Below, piece after piece: positions 1-7,149 of a stretch of 12,715 nt of DNA (positions are counted from its first letter, which is position 1; every line of letters starts with the position of its first letter). The position numbers and the translations under genes were made by a program. The stretch lies in NCBI GenBank assembly GCA_016932435.1, contig JAFGCW010000037.1:1-12715 (forward strand), read 5' to 3'. The notes under the pieces were generated by a model. It ran no database searches. It saw only the letters and a list, made by a program, of their open reading frames with translations, and had not been told where the DNA came from. This DNA is from Dehalococcoidales bacterium. GTDB taxonomy: Bacteria > Chloroflexota > Dehalococcoidia > Dehalococcoidales > UBA2162.

Positions 1-66
1 CTCAAGTGCGTGATTTACGAAAGCGCAGAGAAGATAGGTCAGGTAGGAGACTGGAAAGACCTCTAG
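1..66 (+). CDS. C-terminal end of an unidentified protein (5' end outside window)
   Basis: The first frame is open from base 1 to a TAG at 64-66 and encodes 21 residues ending in QVGDWKDL. The peptide has ordinary composition. The stop lies 41 bases before a strong intrinsic terminator pointing the same way, which is what the end of a transcription unit should look like. The other open plus frame (from base 3 to TAA at 174-176) runs straight through the terminator and gives a very basic, unnatural peptide, so it was not chosen. I do not recognise the family from so short a tail. The gene is convergent with the redox operon, so it need not be related to it. Confidence 0.45.
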   Translation, partial: LKCVIYESAEKIGQVGDWKDL

Positions 67-107
67 TACATCAAGTTAAAAAATATTACAATAATCTGGA
101 ACTGATC

Positions 108-145
108 AGGAGGAATGTTGAACTAACATTCCTCCTAAACTTTTT
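108..145 (+). terminator. Rho-independent terminator of the left-edge gene
   Basis: A perfect 12-bp stem (AGGAGGAATGTT at 108-119 with its complement at 125-136) closes a 5-base loop and is followed by AAACTTTTT. The T-run is on the plus-strand 3' side only. Read on the minus strand, the hairpin is not followed directly by a U-tract, so it probably does not serve the operon arriving from the right. Confidence 0.88.
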
Positions 146-201
146 AGAGAATTATTTGGTTAAAGCGTTAACGTAAGAAAGACCCTTTCAAACGTTACAC
201 T

Positions 202-3200
202 CTAATCCTCGTCTCTTTCTTCTTTATCGCAGCGGAGGCATCGGTTCGCCTCTTCTATAGCATCCTCTCTCGAATAGCAGGCTTCGACTTCAGCAAAGCT
301 TTTAATCCGTTGGGAAACAGGCAATATGGTAATATCCGGGCGGCGTTGCTCCTCTGCTTCTTCAAGTAGCGGCAGTTCCTTTTCCGGCGGAGTGAGTGTC
401 TGATCGATCTCTCCATTCCCACCGAGATATTTGTCAATCGAGACTGCCGCCTGTCTTCCATGGGCAATCGCTTCGATAACGGAAGCCGGTCCGCTAACGA
501 CATCACCGCCGGCGTAAATGCCTTTTTTACCAGTAGCCAATGTGTACTCATCGACAACAACAGTATTCCCCTGACCGACCGGCAGATCGAACTGTTCCGG
601 GATCTCCGGCTGCTGACCAATAGCCTCGATGATATTATCGAAAATCATCTTGAATTCACTTCCCTCTATCGGTTCAGGTCGTCTACGACCGCTGGAGTCT
701 ATAGTACCCAATTGCATACGGATACATTCGACTTCCAGTGTATCGTCTGCCTTCGATATCCGGACAGGATTAACCAGGTATTCGATTTTAATCCCTTCGT
801 CAATAGTCTGGACAACCTCCTCAAAGCTGGCCGGCATTTCTTCTGCCGTTCTCCTGTAAAGAATCGTTACTTCTTCAGCACCGAGTCGCAGTGCAGAACG
901 GGCAGAGTCTATAGCGGCGTTACCACCGCCGCATACAGCCACCCTTTTACCTATATTTTTCGACTTACCAAGACTGATATCACGGAGGAACGTGACACAA
1001 TCCTCAACTCCGGGGTTATCTTCACCTTCGATTCCCAATTTGGTTCCCTGGTGAGTACCGATAGCTACGAATACAGCATCGAATCCCTCCTCCAGCAAAC
1101 TCTCGGGAGAGGTAACCGTAGTATCGGTTTTTATAGTGACACCAAGGTCTTCAATTTCTTTAATCTCATTTTTGAGAATATCCTTTGGTAATCTATAATC
1201 CGGGATACCAACCCTCATCATTCCTCCGGCTTCCGGTAGAGCTTCGAACACTGTGACGTTATGACCCAGTACCTTCAGGAAATACGCGGCTGTAAGTCCA
1301 CTCGGACCGGAACCTATCACTGCAACACTCTTACCTGATGACGGCGCTATGGTAAGGTTCTGTTTCCACATATCACCGCCGTTTTCGCTCGCATACCGTT
1401 TCAGCATTCTAATAGCTATAGCCTCATCAAGTTGACCGCGGCGGCACTTCGACTCACAGGGATGGAAGCAAACCAGACCGCAGACAGACGGGAATGGTAT
1501 CTTCTCTCTAATCACCGCCAGTGATGCATCGAAATTACCATCGGCTATAAAACGAATGTAGCGTGGTACATCAATACCAGCCGGGCAGGTGTGGCTGCAG
1601 GGAGAGCTGACAATACTCTGGCAAACAGCTGCTTCACAGTGATGCCATTTAATGTGGTCTTCATATTCATTAAGAAAGTACTGTAAGGTAGTCAGCACAG
1701 GATTGGGGGCTGTCTGACCTAATTGACACAGCGAACCGGCCTTGACCTGCAGACAAAGATCTCTCAGAATCTCTATATCTTCCATCTTACCTCTGCCGGC
1801 ACAGATATTCTCCAGTATGGTAAGCATTTGTTTCGTTCCCAGGCGGCACATTACGCATTTGCCACATGATTCATCCTGAGTGAACGACAGGAAATATCGG
1901 GCAATCTCTACCATACAGATGTCTTCATCCATGACCACCATACCGCCGGAACCAACGATAGCCCCGGCTTGTACCAGTGTTTCATAATCGACAGGAAGAT
2001 TAAGATGTGTTACGGGAAGACAACCACCGGACGGGCCGCCGGTCTGTACTGCCTTGAACTTTTTACCGTCCGGAATTCCACCGCCAATGTCATAAATTAT
2101 GTCATACAGTTGAGTCCCCATGGGGATTTCAACCAGTCCGCTGTTGGCTATCTTCCCGGTCAAAGCAAAAACGGTAGTGCCTTTACTCTTTTCGGTACCG
2201 ATTTGAGAGTACCAGTCAGCACCTTTAGAGATGATAACCGGAATTGAAGCAAGAGACTTGACGTTGTTGATATTGCTAGGCTTGCCCCAGAGACCTGATT
2301 GAGCCGGGAATGGAGGACGTGGCCTTGGCATACCCCGCCTGCCCTCTATAGATGCCATTAAAGCGGTTTCTTCTCCGCAAACGAAAGCGCCAGCTCCTTC
2401 TTTAATGTGTATTTTAAAACTGAAATCAGAGCCCATCAGGTTATCACCGAGTAGCCCTTTTTCTTCAGCCTGCTTAACGGCAATGCGTACTCGTTTGACA
2501 GCCAGCGGATATTCGGCCCGGATGTAAATATACCCTTCCGAAGCGCCTATTGCATAGGCGGCGATAGTCATACCCTCGATAACGGTGTAAGGATCCCCTT
2601 CCATGATGCTGCGGTCCATGAACGCACCGGGATCACCCTCATCGGCATTGCATATCATGTATTTCTGGTCGCCCTCCGATTGACGGCATAGCTGCCATTT
2701 CGTACCTGTAGAAAAACCGGCACCACCCCGACCACGCAATCCTGATTGTTTCACCTCATCTATCACCTCGTCCGGTGTCATCTCGAACAGGCATATTTTC
2801 AAAGCTTCAAAGCCATCGGCGGCTATATAATCTTCAATTCTTTCAGGATTGATATGACCACAGTTCCTGAGTATTAAACGCTGCTGTTTCTTATAGAAGT
2901 TCACATCCTCGTAATACTGGATTCCTTCACCGGTAACCGGGTCCTTGTAGAATAACCGTGAAACCGGTTTGCCGTCCCTGAGGTGTGATTCAGCAATTTC
3001 TTCAACGTCTTCTACTGTAACGTGGGTGTAGAATACTCCCTCGGGCTCAACAACCGCAATCGGTCCTTGCTGGCAGAAACCATGACATCCGGTGAAATCG
3101 ACATCTACATCCGTTAATCCGAGTTCGGCTACTTTTTTCTCCATAGCCTCCCGTATTTCGAAGGCTTTACCCGAAACGCAACCGGTACCATGGCAGAATT

Positions 3201-3243
3201 TTATAGTCAGACGGCTATTCGGTGCTTTCTCTTTTTCTATCAC
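202..3243 (-). CDS. nuoF: NuoF/HydB-type NADH:FMN subunit fused to a GltD/NfnB-like NADPH:FAD domain
   Basis: This is a flavin and iron-sulfur subunit of a soluble NAD(P)-linked complex, 1013 residues from the GTG at 3243. Numbering below is from that start. An N-terminal thioredoxin-like [2Fe-2S] domain has Cys17, 22, 53 and 57. The NuoF core holds the FMN/NADH motifs RGRGGAGF (about 170) and CNADEGDPGAF (about 198), and its [4Fe-4S] ligands are Cys460, 463, 466 and 506. The HydB linker CEAAVC (536-541) then passes directly into a GltD-type two-cluster domain, SSPCSHTCPAGIDVP and VCGLVCFHPCESKC (Cys549-600). Next come an FAD Rossmann fold GSGPSG (644-649), an NADPH fold CGGGNAA (771-777) with YRRT (796), the second FAD motif GGDV (about 913) and a terminal CLRC. 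Plain NuoF is about 430 residues and HydB about 600; GltD is about 450-480. The gene overlaps nuoE by 29 bases. No clear terminator is visible downstream. The domain calls are firm; the role as an electron-bifurcating or transhydrogenase subunit is inference. Confidence 0.92.
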   Translation of the reverse strand: MIEKEKAPNSRLTIKFCHGTGCVSGKAFEIREAMEKKVAELGLTDVDVDFTGCHGFCQQGPIAVVEPEGVFYTHVTVEDVEEIAESHLRDGKPVSRLFYKDPVTGEGIQYYEDVNFYKKQQRLILRNCGHINPERIEDYIAADGFEALKICLFEMTPDEVIDEVKQSGLRGRGGAGFSTGTKWQLCRQSEGDQKYMICNADEGDPGAFMDRSIMEGDPYTVIEGMTIAAYAIGASEGYIYIRAEYPLAVKRVRIAVKQAEEKGLLGDNLMGSDFSFKIHIKEGAGAFVCGEETALMASIEGRRGMPRPRPPFPAQSGLWGKPSNINNVKSLASIPVIISKGADWYSQIGTEKSKGTTVFALTGKIANSGLVEIPMGTQLYDIIYDIGGGIPDGKKFKAVQTGGPSGGCLPVTHLNLPVDYETLVQAGAIVGSGGMVVMDEDICMVEIARYFLSFTQDESCGKCVMCRLGTKQMLTILENICAGRGKMEDIEILRDLCLQVKAGSLCQLGQTAPNPVLTTLQYFLNEYEDHIKWHHCEAAVCQSIVSSPCSHTCPAGIDVPRYIRFIADGNFDASLAVIREKIPFPSVCGLVCFHPCESKCRRGQLDEAIAIRMLKRYASENGGDMWKQNLTIAPSSGKSVAVIGSGPSGLTAAYFLKVLGHNVTVFEALPEAGGMMRVGIPDYRLPKDILKNEIKEIEDLGVTIKTDTTVTSPESLLEEGFDAVFVAIGTHQGTKLGIEGEDNPGVEDCVTFLRDISLGKSKNIGKRVAVCGGGNAAIDSARSALRLGAEEVTILYRRTAEEMPASFEEVVQTIDEGIKIEYLVNPVRISKADDTLEVECIRMQLGTIDSSGRRRPEPIEGSEFKMIFDNIIEAIGQQPEIPEQFDLPVGQGNTVVVDEYTLATGKKGIYAGGDVVSGPASVIEAIAHGRQAAVSIDKYLGGNGEIDQTLTPPEKELPLLEEAEEQRRPDITILPVSQRIKSFAEVEACYSREDAIEEANRCLRCDKEERDED

Positions 3244-3700
3244 TGAAAATCTCCCCAACTTTTTTTGTGGTCATTTGCCCGTGCACATCGATATTAATCG
3301 TAAGATTAGGAGCTAATGCGCAAGCGCCAATACAGGCAACGGTCTCCAGAGAATACTCCATATCTTCGGTGGTTTCTCCAGGTTTAATCCCGAGTTGCCG
3401 TTCGACTTCTTTCAGTATCCTTGTTCCACCCCGGACGTGGCAGGCCGTCCCCCGGCAAACCGAAACGGTCGTTCTACCTGAAGGTACACGCTTGAACTGG
3501 GCGTAAAACGTAGCTACTCCGAGTACTACTCCCGGAGAGATGCCAAGAAAACTGGCTATCTTCTGCATTGCTTCAGGAGGTAGGTACCCCAGTGCTTCCT
3601 GTGTTTCCTGTAGAATAGGTATCAGATCATCTCTCTGAGCCGCAGTATGGTTCGCAAGAACCTTTTCCATGGTATCTTTGATCTCACATTCACATGTCAT
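3215..3700 (-). CDS. nuoE: NuoE-like [2Fe-2S] subunit (24-kDa type)
   Basis: The protein has 161 residues, typical for NuoE/HndA/HydC-type subunits, which relay electrons next to the FMN-bearing NuoF subunit. The N-terminal helical half carries the family pattern around LIPILQETQEALGYLP and LGISPGVVLGVATFYAQF. The thioredoxin-like half holds the four cluster ligands Cys82, Cys87 (CRGTACHVRG), Cys123 and Cys127 (CIGAC). The start is ATG at 3700, with GGAG 8 bases upstream. It lies 91 bases after the molybdopterin subunit gene and overlaps the start of nuoF, so the three form one operon. A cytoplasmic location is expected, since there is no signal peptide or membrane segment. Nothing in it is unusual. 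The name nuoE follows the family; no membrane Complex I subunits are present in the window. Confidence 0.93.
   Translation of the reverse strand: MTCECEIKDTMEKVLANHTAAQRDDLIPILQETQEALGYLPPEAMQKIASFLGISPGVVLGVATFYAQFKRVPSGRTTVSVCRGTACHVRGGTRILKEVERQLGIKPGETTEDMEYSLETVACIGACALAPNLTINIDVHGQMTTKKVGEIFSDRKRESTE
3251..3256 (-). promoter_or_regulatory. Ribosome binding site that fixes the nuoF start at GTG 3243
   Basis: GGGGAG lies 7 bases before the GTG at 3243-3241, an ideal spacing. The longer reading from TTG at 3258 overlaps this site and has only an A-run before it. The GTG start removes five residues and places the first residues directly before the conserved [2Fe-2S] domain. The site lies inside the end of nuoE, which suggests translational coupling. 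Confidence 0.75.
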
Positions 3701-3791
3701 TTGTTTTTCTCCATCCCAAGCTGTAATAATATGGCTATAAATTCACTATCGATAACAGACATTACAAATTCTAATCAGCCGGTCATGTATG

Positions 3792-6464
3792 TTACGTATT
3801 ATTTTTTTCAATTCTAATACTGCACGGAGTATATTTCGGCAGTTTGAAAACAGGATCAATATCCGGATCATTTAGTAAACCAGTCTGAGTATTGACCAGC
3901 GGGAATACCATGAAGGCAGTGCCCTTTGGCAGACCTTCGGTTATCTTTGCCTTCGCTGCTACCTCACCATGCTGGGAAATAATCTTTACACTCTCACCCT
4001 CTTCGATTTGCAGCAAGCTGGCATCCTCAGGATTTATCTCCACTGTTTCCTCACCCCGAAGCATGACGAGACCATCAACTTTCCTCGCCAGTGTCCCGGT
4101 CTGGGAGTAAAACAAACTCCGTCCCAGGATGAGAGCCAGTGGGTAATTGTCATCTGACGGTTTCCCGGATGGCTTATACTCCAGAGGGATAAACCGTCCC
4201 TTTCCTTCACCGAATGCTTCACTATACAAGACCGGTGTACCTTCGCTTTGTTTGTCAGGGCAGGGCCACTGTAAACCGGCATCTTCCAGGCGATCGTATG
4301 AAATACCACCGTATATCGGTGTAAGACTGGCAACCTCCGTCATAATATTGGAAGGAGTATTAAATGCGAAACCTTCTTTACCCATCTTCTGAGCAAGTTG
4401 ACAGATGATTTTCCAGTCATGCCAGGAGTCACCGGCAGAATCGACGGCTTTTCTTACCCTCTGTATCCTGCGCTCGGTATTGGTAAAGGTACCTTCTTTT
4501 TCAGCGAAGGTTGTTGCCGGCAGTACAACATGAGCCAATTCGGCTGTTTCTGTCAGGAAGACGTCCTGGACTACCAGAAATTCCAGAGCTCCCAATGATT
4601 TTTTTATCCTGTCAGTATCCAGTTCGCCCAGCACCGGATTGCTTCCGATGATATATAATGCTTTGATCTCTTTCTTGCTTGCAGCATCGAGTATCTCGGT
4701 AAAATTCAATCCTTGCGAGGAATTAAGAGAACATCCCCAGGTGGATTCGAATTTTTCTTTTACCGAAGCATCACTTACGGATTGGTAACCGGGATAATAG
4801 TCAGGCAATGCTCCCATATCACACGCACCCTGAGCGTTATTCTGAGCAACCAGAGGACATATACCGGATGAAACCTTTCCAATATTACCGGTAAGCATTG
4901 CCAGGTTAGCGACAGCACTTACTCCATCAGTACCATTCCCACTCCTGACAAAGTCCGTTCCATAGAGAATAGTAGCAGGACTGCTTGTAGCGTATATTGT
5001 AGCTGCTTCAGATATTTTTTCCACGGACACACCGGTAATTTCTTCGATGTCATTCAGAGAAATGACTTCGAGTGATTTCTTAAAAGTGTCGAAGTCTTTA
5101 CACTGCTTCTCAATGTAATCTGAATCGAGAAGCCCTTCATCAACGATAGCCTTCATCATTCCTATGAGTAATGCTACTTCTGTCCCCGGCTCGATTTGCA
5201 GCCATAAGCCGGCAAAACGATTCAGGTCGATGTCTCGTGGGCTGACAACGATAAGTTTTGCTCCATTACGTACCGCATTTTTCACCTTAAGACCGATTAT
5301 GGGATGAGTTACTGTCAGGTCGATATCAAGAACTAAAATGCCGCTTGCTTTGCTAATCTCTTCTATCGAATTAGTCATCGCCCCGATGCCAAAGCTGTTA
5401 GCGAGACCTTCAAAGCTGGGCAATAATGATAAACGGGCTGAATTATCGATATTATTGGTACCCAGTGCGACTCTGGCGAATTTCTGGGTAACATACGTAT
5501 CTTCATTCGTGCATTTAGCTGAAGCAATCACTGCTATCTCATCCGGTTTATAACTGCTGAATTTACCGGCGACAAGGTCGATCACTTCATCCCAGCTTGC
5601 TTTATCCATTTCCCCATCTTTCTTTATCAGGGGGGAAGTCAGCCGTTCAATGTTATGGAGAAATCCCGGAATGCCGAATCGGCCTTTTACACAAAGACTT
5701 CCGTTATTTACCGAATCCTCTTTTTTACCATGGGCAGTGACCACTTCAGTCTGGCGAATGCCTAGATTTATACTGCAACCTACTCCGCAATAAGGACATA
5801 CCGACTCGACTTCTCTCCCTGCTTTTCTGGTCTCTTTAGGATGGAGAGTATATACCGGACAATGGTCCAGACATTCACCGCACGATTCACAGTTCGATTC
5901 TATTAATAGACCGTCCATTCCAGCGCTGACCCTGGCTTGATAACCACGATTGGTTAAATTAACTGCATTGACACCGCGGATCTCATCGCACGCACGAACG
6001 CACTTACCACAGAGAATGCAATAATTTCGGTCGATATTGAAAAAAGGATTACTTTTATCGATCGGCAGGTCTTTGGTCATGGTCTGAAAACGTGCCTTGG
6101 CAGCATCGAGAAGAGCCTCCATCATCTGAAGTTCACACTGCTGATTCTTGGGACAGGCATCACAATCAGTTGGATGGTCACTTCTTATCAACTGGATAGC
6201 AGTACGGCGTATATCATTAATTTCCGGAGAATCCGTGTGCACTACCATACCCTCGGTAGCCGGTGTAGTACAGGAAGTAGGAAAGCCGCGAGTTCCCTCA
6301 ATTTGTACGACACAAAGGCGGCAAGCTCCGTATGGTTTCAGGTCAGGATCGGAACACAGCGTAGGTATAAAAAAGCCATTCTCTTCCGCTACCTCAAGCA
6401 CGGTCATCCCTTCCGTTGCTTCAATCTCTTCTCCATCGATAGTCAGTTTGATTGTATTATCCAA
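3792..6464 (-). CDS. NuoG/formate dehydrogenase alpha-like molybdopterin subunit with altered active site
   Basis: This 890-residue iron-sulfur molybdopterin protein has the domain order of NAD(P)-linked formate dehydrogenase alpha chains and NuoG. It starts with a [2Fe-2S] ferredoxin domain (Cys37, 48, 51, 65) and a His-Cys [4Fe-4S] site (His97, Cys101, 104, 110). A two-cluster ferredoxin domain follows (Cys149-159 and 192-202), then the molybdopterin-family [4Fe-4S] site (Cys223, 226, 230, 258) with Lys260. The cofactor-binding body runs to the end (NNAQGACDMGALPD at 542, GSNP at 607, VLPATTFAEKEGTFTN at 647). Aligned by eye to E. coli FDH-H, catalytic Sec140-His141 become Ser346-Leu347 (NNIDNSARLSLLPSFEGL), and Arg333 becomes Val539 (GICPLVAQNNAQG). 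Formate oxidation is therefore unlikely. The start is TTG at 6464, with AGGAG 8 bases before it. There is no Tat signal, so it is cytoplasmic. Automated pipelines would probably call it formate dehydrogenase alpha. It may be a structural electron conduit or act on another substrate. Confidence 0.9.
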   Translation of the reverse strand: MDNTIKLTIDGEEIEATEGMTVLEVAEENGFFIPTLCSDPDLKPYGACRLCVVQIEGTRGFPTSCTTPATEGMVVHTDSPEINDIRRTAIQLIRSDHPTDCDACPKNQQCELQMMEALLDAAKARFQTMTKDLPIDKSNPFFNIDRNYCILCGKCVRACDEIRGVNAVNLTNRGYQARVSAGMDGLLIESNCESCGECLDHCPVYTLHPKETRKAGREVESVCPYCGVGCSINLGIRQTEVVTAHGKKEDSVNNGSLCVKGRFGIPGFLHNIERLTSPLIKKDGEMDKASWDEVIDLVAGKFSSYKPDEIAVIASAKCTNEDTYVTQKFARVALGTNNIDNSARLSLLPSFEGLANSFGIGAMTNSIEEISKASGILVLDIDLTVTHPIIGLKVKNAVRNGAKLIVVSPRDIDLNRFAGLWLQIEPGTEVALLIGMMKAIVDEGLLDSDYIEKQCKDFDTFKKSLEVISLNDIEEITGVSVEKISEAATIYATSSPATILYGTDFVRSGNGTDGVSAVANLAMLTGNIGKVSSGICPLVAQNNAQGACDMGALPDYYPGYQSVSDASVKEKFESTWGCSLNSSQGLNFTEILDAASKKEIKALYIIGSNPVLGELDTDRIKKSLGALEFLVVQDVFLTETAELAHVVLPATTFAEKEGTFTNTERRIQRVRKAVDSAGDSWHDWKIICQLAQKMGKEGFAFNTPSNIMTEVASLTPIYGGISYDRLEDAGLQWPCPDKQSEGTPVLYSEAFGEGKGRFIPLEYKPSGKPSDDNYPLALILGRSLFYSQTGTLARKVDGLVMLRGEETVEINPEDASLLQIEEGESVKIISQHGEVAAKAKITEGLPKGTAFMVFPLVNTQTGLLNDPDIDPVFKLPKYTPCSIRIEKNNT

Positions 6465-6472
6465 CTAAAATT

Positions 6473-6478
6473 CTCCTA
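6473..6478 (-). promoter_or_regulatory. Ribosome binding site supporting the TTG start at 6464
   Basis: TAGGAG lies 8 bases before TTG. The next residues (DNTIKLTIDGEEIEA) are the usual beginning of the ferredoxin domain, so the TTG start is well supported. The TAG of this site is also the stop codon of the small upstream ORF, which would couple their translation if that ORF is used. Confidence 0.7.
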
Positions 6479-6664
6479 CCTTAAGACTTGTGAAATGTCG
6501 GAAATAGGTTTCCCGGCATTTATTAACAAAGTGCATTCAGGACAATCTTCATGATTACTTAGAAAAAACTCCTGGTTCAATCCTGAATATTGGGGCACCA
6601 TACCCTTTTCAATTCGGTAATATGTTGTATTTACTACAAGTTTACAGGTCTGATTTCCAAACAT
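6476..6664 (-). CDS. Possible small Cys-containing protein or leader ORF upstream of the molybdopterin subunit gene
   Basis: A 62-codon frame runs from ATG at 6664 to TAG at 6476. An upstream in-frame TTG at 6670 overlaps the proposed -10 box and is unlikely. I do not recognise the product. It is soluble-looking, with cysteines at about residue 7 and in a CPEC motif near residue 40 (HEDCPECTLLINAGK), which could hint at redox or metal binding. Its stop codon is part of the downstream gene's ribosome binding site, as expected for a coupled operon gene. Against it, no Shine-Dalgarno precedes the start, and 62 open codons can occur by chance. If the promoter call is right, transcription would start at or next to the ATG, making it leaderless; otherwise this is simply a 5' untranslated region of about 200 bases. 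Confidence 0.33.
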   Translation of the reverse strand: MFGNQTCKLVVNTTYYRIEKGMVPQYSGLNQEFFLSNHEDCPECTLLINAGKPISDISQVLR

Positions 6665-6669
6665 TCCCA

Positions 6670-6678
6670 ATTATACCA
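6670..6678 (-). promoter_or_regulatory. Extended -10 promoter for the redox operon
   Basis: On the minus strand TGGTATAAT is a perfect -10 hexamer with the TGn extension. No TTGACA-like -35 is found 16-18 bases upstream, which is usual for extended -10 promoters. Transcription would begin near 6663, about 200 bases before the molybdopterin subunit gene. The absence of a -35 element and the adjacent dyad suggest an activated or repressed promoter. Confidence 0.45.
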
Positions 6679-6680
6679 AT

Positions 6681-6695
6681 ACGAATATCATTCGT
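6681..6695. promoter_or_regulatory. 15-bp inverted repeat next to the operon promoter (candidate operator)
   Basis: ACGAAT-ATC-ATTCGT is a perfect 6-bp dyad with a 3-base centre, placed directly upstream of the extended -10. Its position over the -16 to -30 zone fits a DNA-binding dimer that controls the redox operon. No regulator gene is present in the window to name it. Confidence 0.35.
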
Positions 6696-7103
6696 CGTGA
6701 ATCTGGAATTGGTAGCGTACAGTCCAGCCATAATACCTGCTTTCAGCCTTAGGACACACATCCCGCTCAGAATATGAGCTTCATTACTAACTACTGTTGA
6801 GGTTTTACCTTCATGCTGATATTATTTAAGTCCATATACTTATAACAGACATCATCCCGAGATCAGTGATAGTTATTTAACTGTAAATATTAACCAGCAA
6901 CGATTAGCCGGATTTTTCTATCCCGTACCCACAAGTAATGATATGTAAAACTGGTCGGATTTTTTACTTTATGTAACCTGCTTTATACGGCCTGAATATC
7001 TCGCCAGAATACAAAATAACAGCCTGCCAACCGAAATTAGTATAAAACTTTGTATATTTGAAGTCAACCGGAAACAATGGTTAACCTCGAAACATACCAT
7101 CTA
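6696..7103. other. Intergenic stretch without a recognisable gene
   Basis: About 400 AT-rich bases separate the divergent redox operon and trpB2 leader. I see no convincing ORF, RNA gene or mobile element. Small features only: CGGATTTTT occurs twice, at 6909-6917 and 6956-6964, and an imperfect dyad GTCAACC / GGTTAAC (7063-7069, 7079-7085) lies about 20 bases before the trpB2 promoter. None is strong enough to name. Confidence 0.5.
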
Positions 7104-7133
7104 TTGACAATAATCCTGGTATTGAAGTAGAAT
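7104..7133 (+). promoter_or_regulatory. Sigma70-type promoter of the T-box/trpB2 transcript
   Basis: A perfect -35 TTGACA (7104-7109) is separated by 18 bases from TAGAAT (7128-7133), one mismatch from TATAAT. The predicted start near 7140 is just ahead of the first T-box helix, so the whole leader would be transcribed. Confidence 0.72.
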
Positions 7134-7149
7134 CAATGACAATCAAATA

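Noticed and set aside
108..145. Bidirectional terminator also serving the minus-strand redox operon
   Set aside because: On the minus strand the hairpin is followed by mixed sequence rather than a U-run.
3..176. Alternative plus-strand frame at the left edge ending at 174-176
   Set aside because: It reads through the strong terminator hairpin and gives a highly basic, low-plausibility peptide; the frame ending at 66 fits better.
460..1191. Long plus-strand frame of 243 codons inside the NuoF-GltD gene
   Set aside because: It is antisense to a gene with clear FAD and NADPH motifs, has no recognisable domain, and is a shadow of that codon usage.
3215..3243. nuoE/nuoF overlap as a possible frameshift or fused gene
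   Set aside because: Both proteins are complete at family length, and nuoF has its own ribosome site and start, so this is ordinary operon overlap.
5409..5460. Hidden selenocysteine (TGA) at the FDH active-site position
   Set aside because: The codons there are TCA and TTA; no in-frame TGA occurs in the gene.
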